This document shows, piece by piece, positions 8,914 through 15,728 of a stretch of DNA of 64,000 bases. The stretch is from the NCBI GenBank assembly GCA_000163695.1, contig GG774889.1:607975-671974 (forward strand), read 5' to 3'. The translations under genes were made by a program, and so were the position numbers. Each line of letters opens with the position of its first letter. Position 1 is the first letter of the stretch. The DNA is from Bacteroidetes oral taxon 274 str. F0058. Its GTDB lineage: Bacteria; Bacteroidota; Bacteroidia; Bacteroidales; Paludibacteraceae. The notes under the pieces were generated by a model. It worked only from the letters and a program-made list of their open reading frames with translations, was not told the DNA's origin and did not search any database.

Positions 8914-9276
8914 ATGAAAAAAATACTATTTTCTTTTATAATACTGTTCGCTTGTGCTGCAGTGTCGATGGCAGATGCCCAACCGAGTCGTGTGCCGGCT
9001 TCGCCGTTTCCCATCAAGGTATCGCAGCCCAATGGCGATACTATTATGATTAGAGTGATGGGCGACGAATGGAAACACTTCCATACTACTACCGATGGAT
9101 ACGTGATAGTCAAAAACAGTAAAGGTTACTTCTGCTATGGTAAAATAGGAGCAAAGGGTAAAGTGGTACCATCGTGTTACACGGTATGTAGCGATAGCAA
9201 GATGACCAAACGTAAGTTGAATTATCTCAAAAAGATGGCTAAGAACGAGAAATTAAAAATAACGGTGGTGAGATAG
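8914..9276 (+). CDS. Small secreted protein resembling the N-terminal propeptide of M6-type metalloproteases
   Basis: A 120-residue protein with a signal peptide (MKKILFSFIILFACAAVSMA then DAQ). The mature part starts SRVPASPFPIKVSQPNGDTI and continues GDEWKHFHTTTDGYVIV, the arrangement seen at the extreme N-terminus of many Bacteroidetes secreted M6 and related metalloproteases (PFP...QPDG...GDE...TTDGY). No zinc motif or catalytic domain follows: the frame ends with a lysine-rich tail. It may be a free-standing propeptide acting as an inhibitor or chaperone of a protease encoded elsewhere, or the stump of a protease gene that lost the rest. It sits 25 bases after the small DNA-binding-like gene and 51 bases before sufE. 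Confidence 0.6.
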   Translation: MKKILFSFIILFACAAVSMADAQPSRVPASPFPIKVSQPNGDTIMIRVMGDEWKHFHTTTDGYVIVKNSKGYFCYGKIGAKGKVVPSCYTVCSDSKMTKRKLNYLKKMAKNEKLKITVVR

Positions 9277-9327
9277 GAATAATAAACCACTACTGAGTTT
9301 ACGAGAGGAAGAGCAAGTTGATATAAT

Positions 9328-9753
9328 ATGACAATAGACGAAGTACAGCAACAGATAATAGAAGAGTTTTCGGTCTTCGACGACTGGCTCGACAAATATC
9401 AATATATCGTGGATTTGGGCAACTCGCTCGAGGCGTTTCCGCCCGATCAAGAGACAGACGAAAACTTGATAGAAGGCTGCCAGAGTAAAGTGTGGATAAT
9501 TTCGCAATATACCGATGGCAAAGTGTTTTTCCAAGCCAAAAGCGATGCTGTCATAGTAAAAGGTATCGTAGTCCTTCTGATGCGGGTACTATCGGGTAGG
9601 ACGCCGTCCGAGATATTAGACAGCAATCTGTTCTTTATCGATAAAATAGGTCTTACGGAGCATTTGTCGCCTACGCGGTCTAATGGACTATTGGCTATGG
9701 TCAAGAAAATGAGGCTTTTCGCTCTGGTATACAAAACGAAATACGAGGACTGA
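9328..9753 (+). CDS. sufE: SufE-family cysteine desulfuration protein
   Basis: A 141-residue SufE: it accepts persulfide sulfur from a cysteine desulfurase (SufS) and passes it on for Fe-S cluster assembly in the cytoplasm. The acceptor cysteine is Cys51 in LIEGCQSKVW, the diagnostic motif. The rest fits the family: an N-terminal helix (EEFSVFDDWLDKYQYIVDLG), SDAVIVKGIVVLLMRVLSG before the motif SEI, and the C-terminal LTEHLSPTRSNGL. Other suf genes are not adjacent. It is followed after 36 bases by meaB, and the run sufE-meaB-fkp may be co-transcribed. Confidence 0.93.
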   Translation: MTIDEVQQQIIEEFSVFDDWLDKYQYIVDLGNSLEAFPPDQETDENLIEGCQSKVWIISQYTDGKVFFQAKSDAVIVKGIVVLLMRVLSGRTPSEILDSNLFFIDKIGLTEHLSPTRSNGLLAMVKKMRLFALVYKTKYED

Positions 9754-9789
9754 CAGACGTCGATGTCCTTATAATACAGGTAATTGCTT

Positions 9790-10908
9790 ATGAAAGAATA
9801 CAAACACCCCGAAGATAACGAGCAGTATAAGGGGCTCAAGATACAGAAAGCTCTCGACACACCGCCATCTGTACGCAATCCGTACTTTACGAAACTTAAA
9901 AGACGCCCTCAATATTCGGTCGATGACTATGTAAAAGGTATTTTGGAGGGCAATATATCTATTTTGTCGCAGGCGGTTACTCTTATAGAGAGTTCGATAG
10001 AAAGTCATTATGTTATGGCTCAGCAGGTTATAGAGAAGTGCTTGCCATATTCGGGTAACTCAATACGTTTGGGTATAACCGGTGTGCCCGGAGCAGGCAA
10101 AAGTACGCTCATCGATGCACTCGGAATGGACATTGTACGGGACGGTAAACGACTTGCTGTATTGGCGATAGACCCAAGCAGCTCTATAACGAAAGGTTCT
10201 ATCCTCGGCGACAAAACCCGTATGGAGCAGCTCTCGGTTCACCCGAATGCCTTTATCCGCCCTTCGCCATCGGCGGGTTCGCTCGGTGGAGTTGCCCGTA
10301 AAACACGCGAAACCATAGTTCTCTGCGAGGCAGCAGGCTTCGAGGTGATATTTGTGGAGACTGTCGGGGTGGGGCAGAGCGAGACGGCGGTTCACTCGAT
10401 GGTGGACTTTTTCCTTCTGATACAGCTTGCAGGTACAGGTGACGAACTGCAAGGTATCAAACGCGGTATTATGGAGATGGCAGACGGTATAGCCATCAAC
10501 AAAGCCGACGGCAACAATATCGATAAGGCTAATATCGCCAAAAGCCACTTTACCAATGCTTTGCATCTATTTCCGATGCCTCCTTCGGGTTGGTCGCCGC
10601 GAGTACAGACCTGCTCTGCTTACGAACATATCGACCTGGATAAGCTATGGCAAATGGTTTTGGATTATATCGCCTTTACCAAAAAGAACGGATACTTCCA
10701 AGAAAAACGACTCAACCAGTCGAAATATTGGATGTATGAGACTATCGAACAATATCTTAAAAACAATTTCTACAACAACCCGACGATAGAAAATATGCTA
10801 CAAAAGGTAGAGAACGACCTGTTGCACAACAAGGTAACACCGTTTGTTGCTGCTACCAAATTGCTCGATACCTACAAAAATGTTTTAATTAATCAATCAA
10901 AAAAATAA
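9790..10908 (+). CDS. meaB: Methylmalonyl-CoA mutase-associated GTPase MeaB
   Basis: A 372-residue G3E-type P-loop GTPase that guards methylmalonyl-CoA mutase and helps load or exchange its B12 cofactor. The start is the ATG at 9790; a TTG two codons earlier is also in frame. Seen in the sequence: Walker A GVPGAGKST near residue 100, the base-II and switch segment with DPSSSITKGSILGDKTRM, VETVGVGQSE, and the guanine-specificity motif NKADG. SPSAGSLGGVARKT is typical of MeaB/ArgK. The mutase genes are not in the window, so linkage gives no direct support, but methylmalonyl-CoA metabolism (succinate to propionate) is usual in Bacteroidales. The stop lies two bases before the next start, so translation with the FKBP gene is probably coupled. 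Confidence 0.93.
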   Translation: MKEYKHPEDNEQYKGLKIQKALDTPPSVRNPYFTKLKRRPQYSVDDYVKGILEGNISILSQAVTLIESSIESHYVMAQQVIEKCLPYSGNSIRLGITGVPGAGKSTLIDALGMDIVRDGKRLAVLAIDPSSSITKGSILGDKTRMEQLSVHPNAFIRPSPSAGSLGGVARKTRETIVLCEAAGFEVIFVETVGVGQSETAVHSMVDFFLLIQLAGTGDELQGIKRGIMEMADGIAINKADGNNIDKANIAKSHFTNALHLFPMPPSGWSPRVQTCSAYEHIDLDKLWQMVLDYIAFTKKNGYFQEKRLNQSKYWMYETIEQYLKNNFYNNPTIENMLQKVENDLLHNKVTPFVAATKLLDTYKNVLINQSKK

Positions 10909-10910
10909 TA

Positions 10911-11654
10911 ATGAAAAAATTATCTTTAATATTACTTACATTACTGTGTGTAACAGTAGTATATGCACAAAAAAACAAAAAAGAGAAGAAAAGCAAATCG
11001 AAAGTAGAGGTTGTTGCGCCTAAGTCGTTAACGGAGATAACGTCGTATGCTTTGGGTGTCAATATAGCCGACGGACTCAAACAAAACTCTGAGCAGCTCG
11101 GTATCACTGTCGATTGGGAGTGGATTGTAAGAGGGTTACGTGAGGCAGCCGATGGCAAAAGTCAATTCGATTCGGCTAAGATGTCAGAGGCTTTTGCCAA
11201 ACTCGATAGCTTAGTGAAAGAAAATCGCGATATTAAGGCTCGGAAGCAAAAAGAGTTCCTCGAAGAGAACAAGAAAAAAGCAGGAGTCATCACTACTCCG
11301 TCGGGTCTTCAGTACGAGGTGATTACGCTTGGTACAGGAGCCAAACCTACCTTGGAGAGCAATGTAGAGGTCAATTACGAGGGCAAAACAATAGATGGCA
11401 AAGTATTCGACAGTTCGTACGAGAGAGGTACAACTACCTCTTTCAAACTTAGTAATGTCATTCCAGGGTGGCAAGAGGGTTTACAGCTTATGCCCGTCGG
11501 CTCTAAATTCAGGTTTTATATCCCGTCGGAACTCGCTTATGGCGAACGCGGTGCAGGCAACGATATAGAACCTAATGCAACGCTTATATTCGAGGTGGAG
11601 TTGCTTAATATCGTGCCTGACACGGAATTGGTGTCGCCAAATAATTCTAAGTAA
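10911..11654 (+). CDS. Exported FKBP-type peptidyl-prolyl cis-trans isomerase (FkpA-like)
   Basis: A 247-residue protein with a signal peptide (MKKLSLILLTLLCVTVVYAQ) followed by a very basic stretch. Residues about 35-125 form the helical dimerisation domain of FkpA/Mip proteins (ITSYALGVNIADGLKQN), and residues about 130-235 the FKBP domain with TPSGLQYEV, YEGKTIDGKVFDSSY, VIPGWQEGLQLMPVG, and AYGERGAGNDIEPNATLIFEV, carrying the conserved substrate-pocket aromatic and acidic residues. It should act as a folding helper in the periplasm. It follows meaB by two bases and is followed by tRNA-Thr. Confidence 0.92.
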   Translation: MKKLSLILLTLLCVTVVYAQKNKKEKKSKSKVEVVAPKSLTEITSYALGVNIADGLKQNSEQLGITVDWEWIVRGLREAADGKSQFDSAKMSEAFAKLDSLVKENRDIKARKQKEFLEENKKKAGVITTPSGLQYEVITLGTGAKPTLESNVEVNYEGKTIDGKVFDSSYERGTTTSFKLSNVIPGWQEGLQLMPVGSKFRFYIPSELAYGERGAGNDIEPNATLIFEVELLNIVPDTELVSPNNSK

Positions 11655-11719
11655 TTCGGAGATTAAATTTTATCTAAAATTTTATGTGTGCAAAGCGTAT
11701 GCGATAACAAAATAAATAT

Positions 11720-11727
11720 TACCTTTG
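11720..11727 (+). promoter_or_regulatory. -7 box of tRNA-Thr
   Basis: TACCTTTG matches TAnnTTTG and ends 15 bases before the mature 5' end of the tRNA, a typical placement. Confidence 0.65.
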
Positions 11728-11742
11728 CACACTGTAAATATC

Positions 11743-11815
11743 GCCTTTTTAGCTCAGTTGGTAGAGCAACTCATTCGTAATGAGTAGGTCTGGGGTTCGA
11801 GTCCCCAAAAAGGCT
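11743..11815 (+). tRNA. tRNA-Thr (anticodon CGT)
   Basis: A 73-base cloverleaf: acceptor GCCTTTT pairs with AAAAGGC, D-arm with GCTCAGTTGGTAGAGC, anticodon stem ACTCA/TGAGT around TTCGTAA (anticodon CGT, reading ACG), and T-loop GGTTCGAGTCC. The discriminator is T and CCA is not encoded. Confidence 0.95.
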
Positions 11816-11836
11816 CTAAATGTGATAATTATAAGG

Positions 11837-11872
11837 AAACACAGGAGCATTAAGTTCCTGTGTTTTTTATTT
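11837..11872. terminator. Terminator after tRNA-Thr, shared with the convergent NfnA-like gene
   Basis: A 10-base stem (11837-11846 with 11856-11865) and 9-base loop followed by a T-run. It lies between convergent transcription units and probably serves the + strand unit. Confidence 0.8.
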
Positions 11873-11922
11873 TTAAAAACTGTTGTGTGTTTTGTATTTA
11901 TGGTTGTTAATCTCGGAGTGAG

Positions 11923-12717
11923 TCAACTCACAGGGTCTGGGCGGTAGCTGAGTCGCATCATCATTTCGTCGAAATCGACTTTGTGTCCGTCGAACTCCGG
12001 ACCATCAACACATACGAACTTTGTCTGCCCGTCGACCGTTATGCGGCAGGCTCCGCACATACCCGTACCGTCTACCATAATGGTATTGAGCGATACTTCG
12101 GTGGGAATGTCGTATTGTTTGGTCAGCAGCGATACGAATTTCATCATCACCGCAGGACCGATAGCTTCGACCCTGTCTACTTTTTCGCGTTTTATGACCT
12201 CTTCTACTCCGTTGGTAACCAAGCCTTTGATACCGTACGAACCGTCGTCGGTATATATCAACACTTCATCGGCAAATTGTCGGAACTGCTCTTCGAGTAT
12301 TATGAGCTCTTTGGTACGGGCTGCAAGTATTACGATTATCTTGTTGCCTGCTTTTTTCAGAGCCTTAGAGATAGGCAACATAGGTGCTGCTCCTACTCCT
12401 CCGCAGGCACAGACCACTGTGCCGAAATTGTCTACGTGTGTCGACTGTCCCAGAGGACCTACCAAGTCCGTTATGTAGTCGTCTTCGTTGAGGTCGCACA
12501 GCTTGTTGGTAGAGACGCCAACTCTTTGTATTATAATCAATATAGTGCCTGCCTCTTTGTCGCTATCGGCGATTGTAAGCGGTATACGTTCGCCTTTTTC
12601 GCCCGTACGGACTATGACGAAGTGTCCTGCCCGATGAGAGCGTGCCACCTCAGGTGCTTCTACGACAAATCCCGTTACGAGAGAAGAAAATTCTATTTTT
12701 TTCAGAATCTTATTCAT
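11923..12717 (-). CDS. NfnA-like FAD/NAD and [2Fe-2S] subunit (sulfide dehydrogenase / NADH-dependent ferredoxin:NADP oxidoreductase small subunit)
   Basis: A 264-residue protein of the dihydroorotate dehydrogenase electron-transfer (PyrK)/NfnA family. It has a ferredoxin-reductase-like FAD domain (GHFVIVRTGEKGERIPLTIAD), an NAD domain (CACGGVGAAPMLPISKAL) and a C-terminal [2Fe-2S] cysteine cluster in GTGMCGACRITV and KFVCVDGPEFDGH. In known systems this subunit pairs with a glutamate-synthase-small-subunit-like NfnB, almost always the next gene, and the pair bifurcates electrons between NADH, NADPH and ferredoxin. Here no NfnB follows: a short spacer, a terminator and tRNA-Thr come next. It is instead the last gene of the DUF47-PiT operon, 12 bases after the permease. 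Whether it works with an NfnB elsewhere is unknown. Confidence 0.85.
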   Translation of the reverse strand: MNKILKKIEFSSLVTGFVVEAPEVARSHRAGHFVIVRTGEKGERIPLTIADSDKEAGTILIIIQRVGVSTNKLCDLNEDDYITDLVGPLGQSTHVDNFGTVVCACGGVGAAPMLPISKALKKAGNKIIVILAARTKELIILEEQFRQFADEVLIYTDDGSYGIKGLVTNGVEEVIKREKVDRVEAIGPAVMMKFVSLLTKQYDIPTEVSLNTIMVDGTGMCGACRITVDGQTKFVCVDGPEFDGHKVDFDEMMMRLSYRPDPVS

Positions 12718-12729
12718 AACAAATTATTT

Positions 12730-13755
12730 TTAGAATAAAGCTACGATTTTATAAATAATGCCTGCAAGTAAGGCACTTACGGGTATTGTAAGCAGCCAAG
12801 CCACAAGCAGACTTTGGGTTACTCCCCAGCGGACAGCCGAGAGACGTTTGGTAGCTCCAACACCGATGATAGCACCCGTGATAGTGTGTGTGGTAGATAC
12901 AGGAATTTTAAGTATTTCTGTCATATACAGAGTGATAGCTCCTGCTGTTTCTGCCACTACGCCCTCGAATGGTGTTACTTTGGTTATCTTAGAACCCATA
13001 GTTTTTACTATTCGCCAACCACCGCTCATAGTGCCGATAGAAATCACTGTAAAACACGTGATTGGCACCCAACTCGGCAAGTCGTTGATAGAGTGTATGC
13101 CACCTGCCAAGCCCAGAGAGTGAGCTGCTATCATTGCTGCGGCTATGATACCCATTACTTTTTGTGAGTCGTTCATACCGTGTCCGATACTGAAGAGTGC
13201 CGACGAGAGCAGTTGCAGTCTCTTGAACCAGTGGTTTGCCTTGTGCGGATTAGCTTTTTTACAGATATGCTCGATTATAATGGTGATAATCATTGCCGTA
13301 ACCATACCTACCAGAGGGGCGATTAGTATGAATGCCGCTATCTTGAACACTACTTCGCCGTGCACGGCTTGCCAGCCCCAAGCGGCTATGGCTGCCCCCG
13401 CAAATCCTCCGATGAGGGTATGCGACGACGACGACGGAATGCCCAGCCACCACGTAAGCAGATTCCAAACCACGGCAGCCAAGACACCCGAAAGTATCAC
13501 TTTCAGTGCTACACTACCTACAAGATAACTCTCTACTACCGTTTTGGATACGGTATTGGCTATGCCGAACTCTCCGATGATGAACTTCGAGATAAAAAAG
13601 GCAACAAAATTGAAAAAAGCAGCCCAAATAACTGCTTGAAAAGGTGTCAGTACCCGCGTAGAAACAATTGTAGCGATAGAGTTGGCTGCGTCGTGGAAGC
13701 CATTGATGAAATCGAACAAAAGAGCGAGTAGTACGATTGTTACTAATAAAACCAC
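12730..13755 (-). CDS. PiT-family inorganic phosphate transporter
   Basis: A 341-residue inner-membrane permease with about ten hydrophobic segments. The duplicated PiT signature is visible: DFINGFHDAANSIATIVSTRV near the N-terminus and, in the second half, VSTTHTITGAIIGVGATKR; GIPSSSSHTLIGGFAGAA is another family block. These proteins carry metal-phosphate complexes driven by the proton gradient. It is preceded after 44 bases by a DUF47 (PhoU-like) gene, the standard partner of PiT permeases, which supports phosphate as substrate. Confidence 0.93.
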   Translation of the reverse strand: MVLLVTIVLLALLFDFINGFHDAANSIATIVSTRVLTPFQAVIWAAFFNFVAFFISKFIIGEFGIANTVSKTVVESYLVGSVALKVILSGVLAAVVWNLLTWWLGIPSSSSHTLIGGFAGAAIAAWGWQAVHGEVVFKIAAFILIAPLVGMVTAMIITIIIEHICKKANPHKANHWFKRLQLLSSALFSIGHGMNDSQKVMGIIAAAMIAAHSLGLAGGIHSINDLPSWVPITCFTVISIGTMSGGWRIVKTMGSKITKVTPFEGVVAETAGAITLYMTEILKIPVSTTHTITGAIIGVGATKRLSAVRWGVTQSLLVAWLLTIPVSALLAGIIYKIVALF

Positions 13756-13799
13756 AAGATATAAGTGTTTTAGAGTGTTATATTTGCGAATATTGCTTA

Positions 13800-14435
13800 T
13801 TATGCGTATTTGACAATTATTATTTTTATGGTCTTACCGATATGGTCTATCTCGTCTGTGATGCCTTCGAGTACGTTGACAATCTCTTTGAGTTTGATTA
13901 TCTCTATTGCATCGGTATAGTTTTCGAACAGTTCGATGGTGAAATTCTGAAACACCTCGTCGGCTTGGCTCTCTATCTCGTGCAGTTTGTTGCAATATTT
14001 CTCTATTTCGCCTGCTTTTTTCTTAAGCGAGTGCAACTCTCTTATTGCCTTGTGCATATATTGCGTGCCTTCGAACACCATTTGGGCTATCTCTTCGGCA
14101 GCCCGAGGTATTTGTTTCGGCTTGTAGAATGTTATGCGTTTGGCACAGCCGTATATCTGGTCTGTAACGTCGTCGATGCCGTTGGCTAAGGAATTGATAT
14201 CCTCGCGGTCGAAAGGCGTGATGAACGTATCGTTGAGCTCGTAATATACTTTTTCGATTACACGGTCGCCTTCGTGTTCAAGGTCTCTTATGCGCTGTAA
14301 TATTTCGGGTTTATTGTCTTTTACACAAGTGATTAGTTGCTCTGCCGACTTGTGCGATACCTCTGCCAAAGACTCCAACAAGGGGAAAAACTTCGGCTCC
14401 TTCGGCGTAAATTTACTAAAAAACGAATTATCCAT
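13800..14435 (-). CDS. DUF47 / PhoU-like accessory protein of the phosphate permease
   Basis: A 211-residue all-helical cytoplasmic protein of the DUF47 family. It carries the two metal-cluster-type motifs of PhoU relatives: DLEHEGDRVIEKVYYEL near residue 55 (E-x2-D pattern) and IESQADEVFQNFTIELF near residue 155, plus the middle block FDREDINSLANGIDDVTD. Known partners are PiT transporters, whose activity these proteins are thought to regulate. The gene opens the operon DUF47-PiT-NfnA-like. A promoter at 14608-14636 would give a leader of about 165 bases. Confidence 0.9.
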   Translation of the reverse strand: MDNSFFSKFTPKEPKFFPLLESLAEVSHKSAEQLITCVKDNKPEILQRIRDLEHEGDRVIEKVYYELNDTFITPFDREDINSLANGIDDVTDQIYGCAKRITFYKPKQIPRAAEEIAQMVFEGTQYMHKAIRELHSLKKKAGEIEKYCNKLHEIESQADEVFQNFTIELFENYTDAIEIIKLKEIVNVLEGITDEIDHIGKTIKIIIVKYA

Positions 14436-14607
14436 ACTTTTTACTTTCTACATCAATGATTTACATCTGAATTCTTTTTTAATTGCACCGTCGGCTAAAC
14501 TTTGTCTGTGGTAGCCGAAAATGACATAAATATATACTTATGATATTTTTAAATGATTAATTATTAAACGCATACTGATATTTATCATATTTGCCTTTTT
14601 CGACCCC

Positions 14608-14636
14608 CAAAGTTAATTATTTTTTTTGAAAAACAA
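14608..14636 (-). promoter_or_regulatory. Promoter of the DUF47-PiT operon
   Basis: Minus-strand TAACTTTG (14608-14615) with TTG 18 bases further upstream (14634-14636), close to the Bacteroidetes consensus. The resulting leader of about 165 bases before the DUF47 start is long, and I see no known riboswitch in it. Confidence 0.55.
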
Positions 14637-14673
14637 TTATCGATACAGTTGTATTTTAAATATGTATAACATA

Positions 14674-15228
14674 TTAATCCTCCAAAAGAAATCTGATAGG
14701 TTTGGAGAATTTCATCGTTACTGTTCTTCCTTTGTATCGGGCAGGGGCAAGCGGCGGCAATTTTTTTATGATATTCACGGCAGCAGTATTCAGTATATCG
14801 TATCTGCCTTTTACGGATAATATCTTGACTCTGCCTTCGATAGATATTATAAACTCTACCACGGAATTGCCCGAGATACCCGAATCGATAGCTTCTTGGG
14901 GGTAGACGAAATTATTCAGGATATATTTGTTTAATTGGTCGTTGAAGCATTTTTTACTATCCTCGTCGGGGATATTGTTGCACTGCTCGAATTGTGGGTA
15001 TCTATCGACCCAAACTAAGATTTTGGTACTATCTGTAACGTTGTTTGTATTGTCGTAAGGATCAGAAGCGTTCACCACCGACGGGGGCTGCGAATTGCTA
15101 TTGTTGGTTATACTATTCACTCCACAAATGCGGTAGCCGTCAGATGAGATACTGTTGCATACATTATCCTCTATGGCAGAGGCAGGTAGTGTAATTGCAG
15201 CAATCAACAAGAATAATAATTGTCTCAT
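14674..15228 (-). CDS. Secreted protein with TonB C-terminal-like domain
   Basis: A 184-residue protein with a signal peptide (MRQLLFLLIAAITLPASA). The middle part is Asn/Ser-rich with several cysteines. The last 90 residues are a TonB-C-like domain: NNFVYPQEAIDSGISGNSVVEFIISIEGRVKILSVKGRYDIL. This is the signature of energy-transducer TonB family proteins. A true TonB is anchored by an N-terminal membrane helix and carries a proline-rich linker. This one has a cleavable-looking signal and a short linker, so it is more likely an exported stand-alone TonB-C module of unknown role. It is the last gene of the efflux operon, 23 bases after the PII-like gene. Confidence 0.75.
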   Translation of the reverse strand: MRQLLFLLIAAITLPASAIEDNVCNSISSDGYRICGVNSITNNSNSQPPSVVNASDPYDNTNNVTDSTKILVWVDRYPQFEQCNNIPDEDSKKCFNDQLNKYILNNFVYPQEAIDSGISGNSVVEFIISIEGRVKILSVKGRYDILNTAAVNIIKKLPPLAPARYKGRTVTMKFSKPIRFLLED

Positions 15229-15251
15229 ATTATAGGTTGATTGTTTGATAT

Positions 15252-15545
15252 TCAGACTACTTTCTCTATATTCCAGACGAATGCCTTGACGCCGATTTCA
15301 GGATTGCGTTTGTCGAGTTTGTGGGTCGTTTTGAGTAGTTCGTCGACCCTATCGTCTTCGACAATACACATAACTGCCGAGTTCATCTCAGGCCAGGTAT
15401 GCGTACCGCGTCGCGGCTCTCCGCTGTTGGTGCCTCTGCCCTGAACCTGTTCGAAGAGGGTGAAGCCTCTTATGCCGAGTTCGTCGAGCATATACTCCAC
15501 ACGCTCTGTATTGGATTGGTTGAATACTATAAATACTGATTTCAT
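15252..15545 (-). CDS. Small PII-like protein linked to the RND efflux operon
   Basis: A 97-residue protein starting MKSVFIVFNQSNTERVEYML. The beta-alpha-beta pattern (KSVFIVFN, helix EYMLDELG, then GFTLFEQVQGRG, and later SAVMCIVEDDRVDELLKTTHKL) is that of PII-like / ferredoxin-fold signalling proteins. The loop GRGTNSGEPRRGTHTWPEMN resembles the T-loop region of atypical PII proteins. Classic uridylylation or adenylylation sites are not recognisable. It lies downstream of the RND pump, separated by 183 bases that hold a long inverted repeat. Association of such genes with RND pumps is known to me in Bacteroidales, where the ligand is undetermined. A role in sensing a pump-related small molecule is inference. 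Confidence 0.65.
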   Translation of the reverse strand: MKSVFIVFNQSNTERVEYMLDELGIRGFTLFEQVQGRGTNSGEPRRGTHTWPEMNSAVMCIVEDDRVDELLKTTHKLDKRNPEIGVKAFVWNIEKVV

Positions 15546-15585
15546 CGTATCGATTATATTTAGATTGATATTTTTATTAAAAAAG

Positions 15586-15712
15586 ATAGAACACCGATGT
15601 GAAGCCCGATATGAGAATTATGGTTGATGACTGTGAACTTAAAATGACTTTTTTCCATTATTTGATTTAGTTTCTGTAACTCCCTACACCTTTCTGCACA
15701 TAGGTGTTCTAT
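15586..15712. repeat. Long-span inverted repeat between the RND gene and the PII-like gene
   Basis: Arms of 16 bases at 15586-15601 (ATAGAACACCGATGTG) and 15697-15712 (CACATAGGTGTTCTAT) are complementary except for one position and are separated by 95 bases. The spacer encodes no obvious protein. It could fold the operon mRNA between the two genes, or be a tiny non-autonomous element; I see no clear target duplication at its edges. Confidence 0.8.
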
Positions 15713-15728
15713 ACGGATAAATGTGATT

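Noticed and set aside
14437..14607. Riboswitch in the long leader of the DUF47-PiT operon
   Set aside because: The leader is unusually long, but I could not match any known aptamer pattern and it lacks a terminator-like hairpin.
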